From Flavobacterium petrolei (GTDB taxonomy: Bacteria > Bacteroidota > Bacteroidia > Flavobacteriales > Flavobacteriaceae), in contig NZ_QNVY02000003.1 of the NCBI RefSeq assembly GCF_003314435.2, positions 62,001 to 126,000 of the forward strand: a stretch of 64,000 nt of DNA, given 5' to 3'. Position 1 is the first letter of the stretch; the number at the start of each line of letters is the position of its first letter. This document shows, piece by piece, positions 18,111-26,965 of the stretch. A program made the translations under genes and the position numbers. A model generated the notes under the pieces. The model was given only the letters and a program-made list of their open reading frames with translations. It did not search any database and had not been told where the DNA came from.

Positions 18111-18133
18111 AAAAGCCCCAATCCGGGGCTTTT
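18111..18133 (-). terminator. terminator of PASTA-rluD operon
   Basis: AAAAGCCCC and GGGGCTTTT pair across a 5-nt loop directly after the rluD stop codon, followed on the minus strand by a T run. Confidence 0.88.
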
Positions 18134-18140
18134 CATATTT

Positions 18141-19184
18141 TTATTCTTCTTCGTCCGTACCATGGGATTTTGAATATCCTCTCCATTTCTCGATGCAATC
18201 CTTTAAATCCTGCGGAAGTTCCGTATCAAAACGCATCATCTCCCCGGTTGTAGGATGCACAAAGCCTAACGTTTTAGCGTGTAAAGCCTGTCTTGGCAAT
18301 GCTTTGAAACAGTTGTCTATAAACTGCTTGTATTTAGTAAACGTAGTTCCTTTCAGAATCAAATGACCACCATAACGCTCGTCATTAAATAATGGATGTC
18401 CTATGTGTTTTAAATGCGCACGAATCTGATGTGTTCTTCCGGTTTCCAGTTGGCACGAAATCAATGTCACGTATCCAAAACGTTCCAACACTTTGTAATG
18501 CGTTACAGCAGGTTTTCCTATTTCGGGATCAGCAAAAACCGCCATTTGCATGCGATCTTTCAAGTGTCTTGCTAAGTTTCCTTCAATCGTTCCTTTATCA
18601 GCCACGACATTTCCCCAAACCAAAGCGACATACTCTCTTTCAGAAGTTTTCGCTTCAAATTGCTTGGCAAGATGCGTCATCGCCGCTTCCGTTTTGGCAA
18701 TCACCAATAAACCCGAAGTGTCTTTATCAATTCTATGCACTAATCCGGGACGTTCGCTGCTGTTCATTGGCAAATTATCAAAATGATACGCCAAAGCATG
18801 CACTAAAGTTCCCGTGTAATTCCCGTGACCGGGATGCACCACCATTCCTGGCAATTTGTTTATCAACAATAAAGTATCGTCTTCATACACAATATCAAGC
18901 GGAATATTCTCCGGAATAATATGGTTTTCGTAAGGAGGGTGCGTAAGCATAACGCGCACCACATCATTGGCTTTTACCTTGTAATTGGACTTTACCGTGG
19001 CGTCGTTTACAAAAATATTTCCTTCGGTAGCTGCAGTTTGTATTTTGTTGCGAGTCGCATTTTGAATAAGGCTCATCAAGTATTTATCAATTCGCAAGGA
19101 CGTTTGGCCTTTAGGAACTTCAAACCTGAAATGTTCAAATAACTCGTCTTCTAAATCTATTGTATCTATATTATTGTTCATCAA
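18141..19184 (-). CDS. RluA/RluD family 23S rRNA pseudouridine synthase
   Basis: 347 residues. An S4 RNA-binding domain (LRIDKYLMSLIQNATRNKIQTAATEGNIFVN, about residues 30-65) precedes the catalytic domain with GLVHRIDKDTSGLLVIAK, in which the aspartate after HRI is the nucleophile, and later QLETGRTHQIRAHL. RluD makes pseudouridines in helix 69 of 23S rRNA. The start overlaps the end of the PASTA gene by 14 bp, so the two are translationally coupled. RluD, RluC and RluA cannot be fully separated by sequence; the S4 domain excludes RluA. Confidence 0.9.
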   Translation of the reverse strand: MMNNNIDTIDLEDELFEHFRFEVPKGQTSLRIDKYLMSLIQNATRNKIQTAATEGNIFVNDATVKSNYKVKANDVVRVMLTHPPYENHIIPENIPLDIVYEDDTLLLINKLPGMVVHPGHGNYTGTLVHALAYHFDNLPMNSSERPGLVHRIDKDTSGLLVIAKTEAAMTHLAKQFEAKTSEREYVALVWGNVVADKGTIEGNLARHLKDRMQMAVFADPEIGKPAVTHYKVLERFGYVTLISCQLETGRTHQIRAHLKHIGHPLFNDERYGGHLILKGTTFTKYKQFIDNCFKALPRQALHAKTLGFVHPTTGEMMRFDTELPQDLKDCIEKWRGYSKSHGTDEEE

Positions 19185-19797
19185 CTGGTATTTCTTCTTC
19201 TATTGGTGCTGCAAGCGTATCTGCAGCCTTTTCCTCTTCTTCGTAACTCATTTTTCCGTCTCCTAAAACCAAATCAATTTTGGATGATTTCAAGACTCTG
19301 TCCCCTGCTTTCAGGTTTCTTCCTTTGAAACGCATTTCCAATACCATATCTTTTCCAAGATTTGGAACATATGTAACCGATCCTTCTTCAAGTCCTAAAG
19401 CTTTCAAAGTAGGCACCGCTTCACGATATGTTTTATTCACTAAATCAGGAATTCGAACAGATGAAAATCCTGAAGTATTTATTTTTATGTATATTTTTCT
19501 ACCTACTTTTACCTTTGTACCCGGTGTTGGATCTTGCTCAACCACACTGTATTGCGGAAAATCACTTCTGTAATCTACGCTATCCAAAAGCACATAATCT
19601 AAATCCAACTCGTCCAGCTTTTCCTCCACTTGCTCTTCAGTCAATTTACTCAAATTTGGAACCGCAATTTCATTGCCATGATCAGTTGTAAAAGTCAACC
19701 AATGCATAAACAAATAGCCCAAAGCAGCAATAATGGCAATTGCAATTAATACTTGTACAAAAAATACACGGCTGGTAAGATACTTACGTAAACTCAT
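19171..19797 (-). CDS. PASTA domain-containing membrane protein
   Basis: 208 residues from the ATG at 19797 (a start at 19842 would add 15 residues ahead of a normal membrane-anchor start, and lies upstream of a -7-like box at 19825-19818). A membrane helix (about residues 11-31) anchors an extracytoplasmic part with PASTA modules: VPNLSKLTEEQVEEKLDELDLDY, SVVEQDPTPGTKVKVGRKIYI, and RIPDLVNKTYREAVPTLKALGLEEG. The C-terminus is acidic. PASTA domains bind muropeptides or beta-lactams in kinases and PBPs; here there is no kinase or PBP domain. It is coupled to rluD and divergent from ddl. Confidence 0.88.
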   Translation of the reverse strand: MSLRKYLTSRVFFVQVLIAIAIIAALGYLFMHWLTFTTDHGNEIAVPNLSKLTEEQVEEKLDELDLDYVLLDSVDYRSDFPQYSVVEQDPTPGTKVKVGRKIYIKINTSGFSSVRIPDLVNKTYREAVPTLKALGLEEGSVTYVPNLGKDMVLEMRFKGRNLKAGDRVLKSSKIDLVLGDGKMSYEEEEKAADTLAAPIEEEIPVDEQ

Positions 19798-19872
19798 AAA
19801 TTTATTTTTATATGCGGCAAAGATAAAGCTATTTCGTTCCAAAAAAAATGATAATTTTGTTTAATGCTTTTT

Positions 19873-19955
19873 GGAGCTATTTCCCGCTATTCGTTGCAAT
19901 CTTTTTATCCGCCGAAAAGGCTGTTAAAAAGGATTTTCACTACTATCGGGGCTAG
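19873..19955 (-). repeat. structured dispersed element, copy A
   Basis: On the minus strand it reads TAGCCCCGATAGTAGTG, then AAAATCCTTTTTA, a variable loop, TAAAAAGATTGCAACG and AATAGCGGGAAATAGCTCC. The outer CCCG/CGGG and inner CCTTTTTA/TAAAAAGA pair, with conserved unpaired purine-rich strands between. The same layout recurs at 44922-45001 and 47396-47477. It lies between the divergent PASTA and ddl genes. From memory it may belong to the Flavo-1 RNA class, which I cannot check here. Confidence 0.6.
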
Positions 19956-20015
19956 AATCTAGTGATAAAAACACCTTATTATTTATTCGAACAACTAAGA
20001 ACAAAACGATACAAA

Positions 20016-20990
20016 ATGAAAAACATTGCCATCATCATGGGCGGATATTCCAGCGAGTATAAAATCTCACTCATCAGCGGAAACGTCGTATATCAATTTT
20101 TGGACAAAACGAAATACAACGGATTCCGAATCCATATTTTCAAAGAAAAATGGGTCTATGTTGATGCTAACGACTCCGAATTCCCTATTGATAAAAATGA
20201 TTTTTCAGTAATTGTTGATGGCAAGAAAATCACTTTCGACTGCGTTTTCAATGCCATTCACGGAACTCCCGGAGAAGATGGATTGATGCAGGCGTATTTC
20301 GAATTATTGCATATTCCGCAAACTTCCTGCGATTATTATCAAGCGGCTTTAACATTCAACAAACGTGATTTATTATCGGTTTTAAAACCATACGGCATAA
20401 AAACCGCCACTTCCTATTACTTAAACAAAGGCGATGCTATCAATACTGAAGAAATTGTCGCTAAAGTTGGTTTGCCTTGTTTTGTAAAACCAAATAAAGC
20501 AGGTTCTAGTTTTGGAATTTCGAAAGTAAAAACTGCTGCCGAATTACCAATCGCAATTGAAGTTGCTTACAAAGAAGACAACGAAATCATCATCGAAAGT
20601 TTCCTTGACGGAACCGAAGTTTCTGTGGGAGTCATCAATTACAGAGGAACCGTAACCGTTTTACCAATCACTGAAATCGTTTCTGACAATGATTTCTTCG
20701 ATTATGAAGCCAAATATTTGGGTAAATCACAAGAAATCACACCGGCAAGAATCTCAGATGAAATGACACAAAAAGTAAGCGAAATAGCCAAACGCGCTTA
20801 CGAAGTCCTCAAAATGAAAGGTTTCTCCCGAAGCGAATTTATATTGGTAAACGGAGAACCACACATGTTGGAAATGAACACCATTCCAGGATTAACAACG
20901 GAAAGTTTGATTCCGCAACAAGCCAAAGCCGCTGGGATTTCATTGGAGGATTTGTTTACTAATGCGATAGAATTGGCATTAAATAACTAA
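20016..20990 (+). CDS. ddl: D-alanine--D-alanine ligase
   Basis: 324 residues from the ATG at 20016; an in-frame start at 19962 would add 18 residues ahead of the family's normal start (KNIAIIMGGYSSEYKISL). The ATP-grasp fold is shown by HGTPGEDGLMQAYFELL, PCFVKPNKAGSSFGISKV, EVSVGVI, EILVSDND-type strands and the C-terminal EMNTIPGLTTESLIPQQA, which binds magnesium and the D-Ala product. It makes the D-Ala-D-Ala dipeptide for peptidoglycan precursors in the cytoplasm. It heads a ddl-DUF421-coaD cluster with a 9-bp gap to the next gene. Confidence 0.95.
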   Translation: MKNIAIIMGGYSSEYKISLISGNVVYQFLDKTKYNGFRIHIFKEKWVYVDANDSEFPIDKNDFSVIVDGKKITFDCVFNAIHGTPGEDGLMQAYFELLHIPQTSCDYYQAALTFNKRDLLSVLKPYGIKTATSYYLNKGDAINTEEIVAKVGLPCFVKPNKAGSSFGISKVKTAAELPIAIEVAYKEDNEIIIESFLDGTEVSVGVINYRGTVTVLPITEIVSDNDFFDYEAKYLGKSQEITPARISDEMTQKVSEIAKRAYEVLKMKGFSRSEFILVNGEPHMLEMNTIPGLTTESLIPQQAKAAGISLEDLFTNAIELALNN

Positions 20991-20999
20991 CTTTCAATT

Positions 21000-21692
21000 A
21001 TGACAGAAATCTTTGAATGGAACCGATTATTATACAATGATTTACCAGAATCCTTTCTTTTAGAAGTTATTTTCCGTTCCACCATAATGTTCACCGTTTT
21101 ACTATTGACATTAAAAGTCGCAGGAAAACGTGGCGTGAAACAATTATCGGTATTTGAAACGGTCATCATAATTGCTTTGGGATCAGCAGCAGGAGATCCT
21201 ATGTTTTATGAAGAAGTTGGAATAATTCCACCCATAACCGTATTTCTGGTCATTATCCTTTTGTACCGACTAGTAACTTGGCTCACCGGAAAAAGTAAAA
21301 GATTTGAAGAGTTTATAGAAGGAAAAACCGAATGTATCATCAGCGAAGGGAAATTTTCAATTGCTACATTTAAAAAAGAAAGTCTGGCTCAAGATGAATT
21401 TTTTTCAGAACTTCGATTGAAATCGGTGGAACATTTAGGACAAGTCAAGAATGCATTTATGGAAACTAGCGGTGAAATCAGTATTTTCTATTACGAAGAC
21501 CATGAGGTCCAACCAGGATTGCCAATTTTACCTTTTTTATTTAAACTAAAAAGTAAAACGATACCAACGGAAGGCATTTATTCCTGTACCTTTTGCGGCA
21601 ATACGGAAAGCCACAAACAAGGAAATGCGCTGTGCAGCGTTTGTACAAAATCTGAATGGGTCGAAGCAATAGATACACTCCGAAAAACCTAA
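21000..21692 (+). CDS. DUF421 (YetF-like) membrane protein with C-terminal zinc ribbon
   Basis: 230 residues. Three hydrophobic segments occupy residues about 20-90, including the family pattern GKRGVKQLSVFETVIIIALGSAAGDPM. A soluble YetF domain follows (ECIISEGKFSIATFKKESLAQDEFFSELRLK). The last 35 residues carry two CxxC pairs, C196/C199 and C212/C215, laid out as a small zinc ribbon, which is not part of the core domain as I know it. Function is unknown. It sits 9 bp after ddl and 44 bp before coaD. Confidence 0.82.
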   Translation: MTEIFEWNRLLYNDLPESFLLEVIFRSTIMFTVLLLTLKVAGKRGVKQLSVFETVIIIALGSAAGDPMFYEEVGIIPPITVFLVIILLYRLVTWLTGKSKRFEEFIEGKTECIISEGKFSIATFKKESLAQDEFFSELRLKSVEHLGQVKNAFMETSGEISIFYYEDHEVQPGLPILPFLFKLKSKTIPTEGIYSCTFCGNTESHKQGNALCSVCTKSEWVEAIDTLRKT

Positions 21693-21736
21693 TTCAACCC
21701 AAAGAAAATCAGTGCGATTTAATTATATCTTATAAA

Positions 21737-22192
21737 ATGAGAAAAGCCATATTCCCGGGTTCATTTGACCCAATCACTTTAGGACATGAAGACATCATCA
21801 AGAGAAGTATTTCTTTATTTGATGAAATCGTAATTGCCATTGGAATCAATGCCGAAAAAAAATACATGTTTTCATTGGAAGACAGAAAACGTTTTATTGA
21901 AGAAACATTCAAAAACGAGCCTAAAGTTTCAGTAATAACCTATGAAGGTTTAACAATTGATTTGTGTCATAAAATAAAAGCAGATTTTATCCTTCGTGGT
22001 TTGCGCAATCCTGCCGATTTCGAATTTGAAAAAGCAATCGCCCACACCAATCGTCGATTATCAAAAATAGAAACCGTGTTTTTATTGACCGCAGCAAAAA
22101 CATCTTATATAAGTTCCAGTATCGTTAGAGATGTAATCCGTAACGGAGGACAATATGAAATGCTGGTTCCTGATGCAGTTCGTGTGAAATAG
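21737..22192 (+). CDS. coaD: pantetheine-phosphate adenylyltransferase
   Basis: 151 residues from the ATG at 21737, the normal CoaD length. The nucleotidyltransferase signature is seen as FPGSFDPITLGHEDII (GSFDP and TxGH), with FILRGLRNPADFEFE for pantetheine binding and YISSSIVRD near the end (ISSS-x-R). It makes dephospho-CoA from 4'-phosphopantetheine and ATP. It is the last gene of the ddl cluster; a frame extending 27 codons upstream overlaps the DUF421 gene and is not needed. Confidence 0.95.
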   Translation: MRKAIFPGSFDPITLGHEDIIKRSISLFDEIVIAIGINAEKKYMFSLEDRKRFIEETFKNEPKVSVITYEGLTIDLCHKIKADFILRGLRNPADFEFEKAIAHTNRRLSKIETVFLLTAAKTSYISSSIVRDVIRNGGQYEMLVPDAVRVK

Positions 22193-22219
22193 TGGACAGT
22201 ATTCAATGGTCAGTCGCAG
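22190..22219. repeat. degenerate 7-nt-period array
   Basis: Starting in the coaD stop codon: TAGTGGA, CAGTATT, CAATGGT, CAGTCGC, AG. Successive heptamers share CA-T at fixed places. Three more such arrays occur in this window (22902-22936, 24453-24473, 63333-63360). Confidence 0.4.
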
Positions 22220-22311
22220 CTTCTGGTTAACTCAACACTTAAACTACAATACAATAACTTGTGAAACGAGGTAATAAGTCGTAATTTCACCAAAAATAAA
22301 AGCCATTAAAC

Positions 22312-22890
22312 ATGAGTATAGAAAGAGAATTAAGTAAACGCAGCGGATCAAAATGTGAGCTTTGTGGTGCAACAGAAAACCTAAAAGTATACCAAGTTTT
22401 ACCAACTAAAAAAGGTGGACTTGATGAAAGTATTATGGCTTGCAGCACTTGTATCGACCAAATCGAAAATCCGGATAACGTAGATTTAAATCATTGGAGA
22501 TGTTTGAATGACAGCATGTGGAGCGAACATACTGCCGTACAAGTTGTGGCGTGGAGAATGTTAAGCCGTTTGCGTGGTTCTGGTTGGCCTCAAGAATTAC
22601 TGGACCAAATGTATTTGGACGAAGATACTCTAGCTTGGGCACAAGCAACAGGAGAAGGCGAAGAAGATGAAACCAAAGTAATTCACCGTGATAGCAACGG
22701 CGTGATTCTTGAAATTGGAGATTCAGTCGTATTAATCAAAGATTTGAAAGTAAAAGGTTCAAGCATGGTAGCCAAACAAGGAACTGCAGTGCGTAACATC
22801 AGATTAGACCATGAAAACGCCGAATATATTGAAGGAAAAGTTGACGGTCAAACTATTGTAATTATTACACAATACGTTAAGAAAATATAA
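22312..22890 (+). CDS. PhnA/YjdM family zinc-ribbon protein
   Basis: 192 residues. Two CxxC pairs (CELCGATENL near residue 17 and CSTCIDQI near 44) make an N-terminal zinc ribbon. The C-terminal 60 residues have the PhnA/YjdM core: RDSNGVILEIGDSVVLIKDLKVKGSS, then KQGTAVRNIRLDHENAEYIEGKVDGQTIVI. Despite the old name, PhnA is not phosphonoacetate hydrolase and its role is unclear. The middle 70 residues are an extension seen in Bacteroidota members. It is a single gene ending in a strong terminator. Confidence 0.88.
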   Translation: MSIERELSKRSGSKCELCGATENLKVYQVLPTKKGGLDESIMACSTCIDQIENPDNVDLNHWRCLNDSMWSEHTAVQVVAWRMLSRLRGSGWPQELLDQMYLDEDTLAWAQATGEGEEDETKVIHRDSNGVILEIGDSVVLIKDLKVKGSSMVAKQGTAVRNIRLDHENAEYIEGKVDGQTIVIITQYVKKI

Positions 22891-22901
22891 TTCTTTTTTT
22901 A

Positions 22902-22936
22902 GTGAAAAGTGAGTGGTGAATCGTGAATTGTGAATA
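22902..22936. repeat. five tandem degenerate heptamers
   Basis: GTGAAAA, GTGAGTG, GTGAATC, GTGAATT, GTGAATA follow one another with no gap. GTGA is kept in every unit and the last three positions vary. It lies between the PhnA gene and its terminator. Confidence 0.6.
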
Positions 22937-22980
22937 ACTCAGATGTACACTGACTTCCAAAAGAATCATTTTTAATATAA

Positions 22981-23018
22981 AAAATCGTTAGCAGTAAAAC
23001 TTTACTACTAACGATTTT
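22981..23018. terminator. bidirectional terminator
   Basis: AAAATCGTTAG pairs with CTAACGATTTT, continued by an inner AGTAAA/TTTACT stem. A long T run follows. It separates the convergent PhnA and helicase genes. Confidence 0.9.
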
Positions 23019-23072
23019 TTTTTTTTAAACATTAGAAAAGGAATCAGTATTTTTATCACTTCTAACCACCTA

Positions 23073-24419
23073 CTACTCTTCCTCTTTCTTAATAACTTTT
23101 CGGGCAACCTCGATTTTAAATTTCTTGCCTTTCATTTTTTCGTCTTTAATGGCGTGCAATAAATCTTTTATTTTATTGAATTTCACAGCAGCAAAAGAGA
23201 TAAAATCTTTCACTTCGATTAATCCCAAATCGCCTTTTTCTAATTTCCCTTTTTGAGAAAAGAAACCAACGATATCTATTTTATTTAGTTTATTTTTCTT
23301 TCCGCCACTGATGTAAATCGTTTGAAATTCGGGTGGTTTTGGTAATGAAGTGGAGTTTTCTACTTTCAAAGCTTCCATGCCGTAATCAATGTAATCCATT
23401 TTTTTCTCACTTTCATGAGCAATAATATATGCCGTACCAGAAGCCAGCATACGCGCTGTACGTCCGTTTCTATGCGTAAATTCGTCTTCTTTGGATGGTA
23501 AATGATAATGAATTACGTGATTCATTTCGGGAATATCAAGTCCACGAGCGGCCAAATCAGTAGTGATTAGATAACTCACACTTCCGTTTCTAAACTGGAT
23601 TAGCGCACGTTCTCTTTCGTCCTGATCCATTCCGCCATGATAATATGTGGCATAAATTCCTTTTTCGTTCAACGTATCGCTGATACGTTCTGCAGCATCG
23701 CGATGGTTGCAAAAAACAATAGCCGACTGTGATTTCAAAGAACAAATCAAGTTGAATAAACTCCCAATTTTGTCTTTTTCTTTCGAAACCACCATTTTCA
23801 TCGAAAGATTCGTTTCTGCTACGTTTTCTGGAATAAAATCCAAAATCGTTGGGTTCACCACTCTTGTGTATCTTGGAATCTCAATATCGGAAGTGGCCGA
23901 AACCAAAACGCGTTTATTCAGTTTCGTTAATTTTCCAATGATAAATGACATTTGCTCATGGAAACCCAATTGTAAGGATTTATCAAATTCATCCAAAATC
24001 AGCGTTTGGATTTTATCCACACGGAAAGTTCCTCTGTCGATATGATCAGCAATTCTTCCCGGAGTTCCTATTAAAACCGCTGGAGGATTACTTAAATTCT
24101 TGATTTCAGTATCAATGGAATGTCCGCCGTAACATACATTTACTTTATAATCGGTTCCCATTTTTTTCCAAACTTGCTCAATCTGCAATCCTAATTCGCG
24201 TGATGGAACCAGAATTAAACATTGAACCGATTGAATTTCGGGTTGTAACATTTCCAAAATAGGCAATAAAAAAGCTAAAGTTTTCCCGGAACCTGTTGGC
24301 GAAAGCAATAAAACATTATTGTCATTCAGAATAGCATCTTGTGCTACTTCCTGCATTTCATTCAGGCTTTCAATGCCTAAATTCAAAAGTATATTGTTGG
24401 AATGGTGTTTCTTATTCAT
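23073..24419 (-). CDS. DEAD-box RNA helicase (DbpA-like)
   Basis: 448 residues from the ATG at 24419; a TTG at 24437 lies inside the -7 box and is rejected. Helicase motifs appear in order: the Q-motif area LNEMQ, motif I SPTGSGKT, Ia VPSRELGLQ, GTPGR, motif II as DEFD instead of DEAD, SATSD, then the second RecA domain with FCNHRDAAERI, TTDLAARGLDIP and HRNGRTAR. A C-terminal DbpA-like RNA-binding domain ends in KKFKIEVARKV. DbpA acts in 50S assembly through 23S rRNA; that role here is inferred. Confidence 0.9.
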   Translation of the reverse strand: MNKKHHSNNILLNLGIESLNEMQEVAQDAILNDNNVLLLSPTGSGKTLAFLLPILEMLQPEIQSVQCLILVPSRELGLQIEQVWKKMGTDYKVNVCYGGHSIDTEIKNLSNPPAVLIGTPGRIADHIDRGTFRVDKIQTLILDEFDKSLQLGFHEQMSFIIGKLTKLNKRVLVSATSDIEIPRYTRVVNPTILDFIPENVAETNLSMKMVVSKEKDKIGSLFNLICSLKSQSAIVFCNHRDAAERISDTLNEKGIYATYYHGGMDQDERERALIQFRNGSVSYLITTDLAARGLDIPEMNHVIHYHLPSKEDEFTHRNGRTARMLASGTAYIIAHESEKKMDYIDYGMEALKVENSTSLPKPPEFQTIYISGGKKNKLNKIDIVGFFSQKGKLEKGDLGLIEVKDFISFAAVKFNKIKDLLHAIKDEKMKGKKFKIEVARKVIKKEEE

Positions 24420-24434
24420 TTTTTCAATTTGGTG

Positions 24435-24442
24435 CAAAGGTA
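24435..24442 (-). promoter_or_regulatory. -7 box for the helicase gene
   Basis: TACCTTTG on the minus strand matches TAnnTTTG and predicts a start near 24430, 11 bp before the ATG. No TTG at the expected distance. The degenerate heptamer array at 24453-24473 lies where the -33 element would be. Confidence 0.4.
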
Positions 24443-24452
24443 ATTTTTAATT

Positions 24453-24473
24453 GTGAGTTATGAATTTTGAATT
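24453..24473. repeat. three degenerate heptamers
   Basis: GTGAGTT, ATGAATT and TTGAATT in tandem; TGA is kept in every unit. The array lies between the divergent helicase and M14 peptidase genes. Confidence 0.4.
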
Positions 24474-24576
24474 ATCAAATTTCATTCTTTTTCAATCGGA
24501 AAATTCCTTTTATTACATTCATTTCTACAGTTATCTAAAAAAAGCTACATTTGAAATTCCATTTAAAAACCGAAAT

Positions 24577-26307
24577 ATGAGACTTTTCACATTCCTTTTT
24601 TTACTATTCTCCATCAGTACTTTTGCACAAAAAACGAATAAATACGATACTTTTTTCGAAAAAGGCAATGGAAACCAATCTGCTAGTTATCAAGAAACAA
24701 TTGCTTATTACAAACTTTTGGCAGATGATTTTCCTACTATCGAAATGCAAAAAATGGGATTGACAGACAGTGGCGAACCCTTGCACATGGTTATTTTTAA
24801 CCCTGAAAAACAATTTGACTTTGGAAACATCCAAAAAAACAAAGCAGTAATCCTACTCAATAATGGTATTCACGCAGGAGAACCGGATGGAATTGACGCT
24901 TCAATGCAATTGTTTAGAGATTTAGCTTTAGGCAAAATAAAAGCCCCTAAAAACACGGTTATTGTTTGTATTCCGGTATATAATATAGGCGGAGCTTTAA
25001 ACAGAAATTCTACTTCAAGAGCCAATCAGGACGGACCAGAAATCTATGGCTTTCGTGGCAATGCGAGAAACTATGATCTGAATCGCGATTTCATCAAGTC
25101 CGATACCCGAAACACTAAAAGTTTTGTGGAAATTTTCCATAAAATAAATGCTGATGTTTTTATTGACAATCACGTTAGCAATGGTTCAGATTACCAATAC
25201 AAACTCACGTACATTATGACGCAACATAACAAATTGGGAACCGTTTTAGGTGATTTTTTAAATACTGAAATGATGCCCGCTTTGGTCCAAGATTTACAAA
25301 AAAAGAATATCGAAAGTACACCTTATGTCAATGCTTTTCAGGACACACCGGATAAAGGTTTTGGGCAATTTTTTGAAAGCCCACGATTCGCTACGGGTTA
25401 TACTTCATTGTTCAACACTATTGGATTTGTCGTGGAAACGCACATGCTTAAAAAATATGCTGATCGCGTAAAAGTGACCTACGAATACATGCGTTCTGCA
25501 ATCGATTTTACAGATGCTAATTACAAAAAAATAAAACAACTGCGTTTGAAAAATGAAGAGCAGTACCAACCAAAGAAATCGTACACAATTAAGTGGGAAA
25601 TTGACAGTACAAAAACGGTTCCTTTTTCGTTTTTAGGCTTTGAAGCCAGTTATAAGAAAAGTGACGTCACATCAGGAAATCGCTTGTTTTATGACCGTAC
25701 AAAACCATTCAAAAAAGACATTCCGTACAGCAAGGAATTTAAATCCGTAAAAGAGATAATCATTCCGGAAGCGTATATCATTCCAAGGGGATTTTGGCCA
25801 ATAATTGATTTATTAAAAAGTAATACGATTATCTATACCCAACTAAAAAAAGACACCATAATTGAAGTAGAAAGCTACAGAATTGCAGATTTCAAAACCA
25901 CAAATTCTGCTTACGAAGGACATTATTTGCATCGAAACACTTCGGTAACTTCAAAAATGGAGAAAGTGGCTTTCGCCAAAGGAGATTACATAATTCCTAC
26001 GCAACAAAAGGGAATCAAATTTTTATTGGAAACATTAGAACCAGAAGCAATCGATTCTTTCTTCAACTGGAACTTTTTCGATACGATGTTGCAACAAAAA
26101 GAAGGTTATTCCGATTATGTTTTTGAAGATTCAGCAACACAAATTTTGAAAGATAATCCAAAATTAAAAGCCGAATTTGATTTAAAAAAACAAAGCGATG
26201 TGAATTTCATCAATAATCCCGAAGCCCAACTCGACTGGATTTACAAACATTCGGTTTACTATGAAAAAGCACATTTACAATATCCCGTCTATCGCATTTT
26301 GAATTAA
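24577..26307 (+). CDS. M14 family zinc carboxypeptidase, secreted
   Basis: 576 residues from the ATG at 24577, which starts a signal peptide (RLFTFLFLLFSISTFAQ); an upstream in-phase frame from 24460 is not needed and precedes a -7 box (TACATTTG, 24546-24553). The M14 zinc site is seen as NGIHAGEPDG (HxxE) with a later histidine in DNHVSNGSDY, and GFVVETHMLKKY may hold the catalytic glutamate. The C-terminal 250 residues are an extension of unknown role. It should trim peptides outside the cytoplasm; the exact specificity is unknown. Confidence 0.85.
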   Translation: MRLFTFLFLLFSISTFAQKTNKYDTFFEKGNGNQSASYQETIAYYKLLADDFPTIEMQKMGLTDSGEPLHMVIFNPEKQFDFGNIQKNKAVILLNNGIHAGEPDGIDASMQLFRDLALGKIKAPKNTVIVCIPVYNIGGALNRNSTSRANQDGPEIYGFRGNARNYDLNRDFIKSDTRNTKSFVEIFHKINADVFIDNHVSNGSDYQYKLTYIMTQHNKLGTVLGDFLNTEMMPALVQDLQKKNIESTPYVNAFQDTPDKGFGQFFESPRFATGYTSLFNTIGFVVETHMLKKYADRVKVTYEYMRSAIDFTDANYKKIKQLRLKNEEQYQPKKSYTIKWEIDSTKTVPFSFLGFEASYKKSDVTSGNRLFYDRTKPFKKDIPYSKEFKSVKEIIIPEAYIIPRGFWPIIDLLKSNTIIYTQLKKDTIIEVESYRIADFKTTNSAYEGHYLHRNTSVTSKMEKVAFAKGDYIIPTQQKGIKFLLETLEPEAIDSFFNWNFFDTMLQQKEGYSDYVFEDSATQILKDNPKLKAEFDLKKQSDVNFINNPEAQLDWIYKHSVYYEKAHLQYPVYRILN

Positions 26308-26328
26308 AAAATATTTTTACAAAGAATT

Positions 26329-26358
26329 GCCCCCAAATAGTTTTCATTTTTTGAGGGC
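26329..26358. terminator. probable bidirectional terminator
   Basis: GCCCCCAAA and TTTGAGGGC can pair with one mismatch around an 11-nt loop, between the convergent M14 and Nudix genes. Short U runs make it weaker than others in the window. Confidence 0.45.
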
Positions 26359-26365
26359 ATTTCAT

Positions 26366-26965
26366 TTAGATAATCTTCTCTTCTTCGAACAATAATTTTA
26401 TGTTTTCGTAGGAGTTTTTCAAAGCTTCCTTGATTTGTTCCGGATTCATCCACGCCACTTTATCGATTCCTTCATCTAATTGCCCTTGAGGCGTTCCTTC
26501 AAAATTAGATTGCATTTCGAACCAGTGCGTAATTTTTAGTTTATACTTACCATTTCGTCTAAAAACATGATACGTTTTTTGAAGTTTATGTGAAATTGAC
26601 AAGCCATTTACACCAGTTTCCTCCTCAACCTCACGCATGGCAGTATTCTCAATTTCCTCTCCTTTTTCGATTCCACCCTTGGGTAAATCCCATTTTCCAT
26701 TTCTAAAAATGAATAAAACCTCCCCTTTTTTATTGTAAACTAAGCCGCCTCCCGCTTTGCAAACGGGGATTTTAGCTTTTAAAGTCTTCATAATCAAGCT
26801 TTCGTCAGGATGATACAGATAGGCTTTATTAATTTTATTTTGAAAGATTTTAACTATAAGTTGTTCTATATCAATACTTTCTAATAGAAATAATTGAAAA
26901 TCTGTCTCCTTAGAGATGTGATTTGTTAAAAAAAGTGGTTTGTCGTTAACAAAAACTTTATACAT
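26366..26965 (-). CDS. Nudix hydrolase
   Basis: 199 residues. The Nudix box is complete in GGIEKGEEIENTAMREVEEE followed by TGV (GX5EX7REUXEEXGU), around residues 107-130. An N-terminal part of about 70 residues (FLTNHISKETDFQLFLLESIDIEQLI) is not the Nudix fold and has no recognisable domain. The substrate is some nucleoside-diphosphate derivative, undetermined. It is divergent from pyrE; its ATG lies within the pyrE -7 box, so the two transcripts must start almost back to back or overlap. Confidence 0.88.
   Translation of the reverse strand: MYKVFVNDKPLFLTNHISKETDFQLFLLESIDIEQLIVKIFQNKINKAYLYHPDESLIMKTLKAKIPVCKAGGGLVYNKKGEVLFIFRNGKWDLPKGGIEKGEEIENTAMREVEEETGVNGLSISHKLQKTYHVFRRNGKYKLKITHWFEMQSNFEGTPQGQLDEGIDKVAWMNPEQIKEALKNSYENIKLLFEEEKII

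Noticed and set aside
18392..18919. 175-codon plus-strand frame opposite rluD
   Set aside because: It mirrors the rluD catalytic region; the translation shows no motif and no start context.
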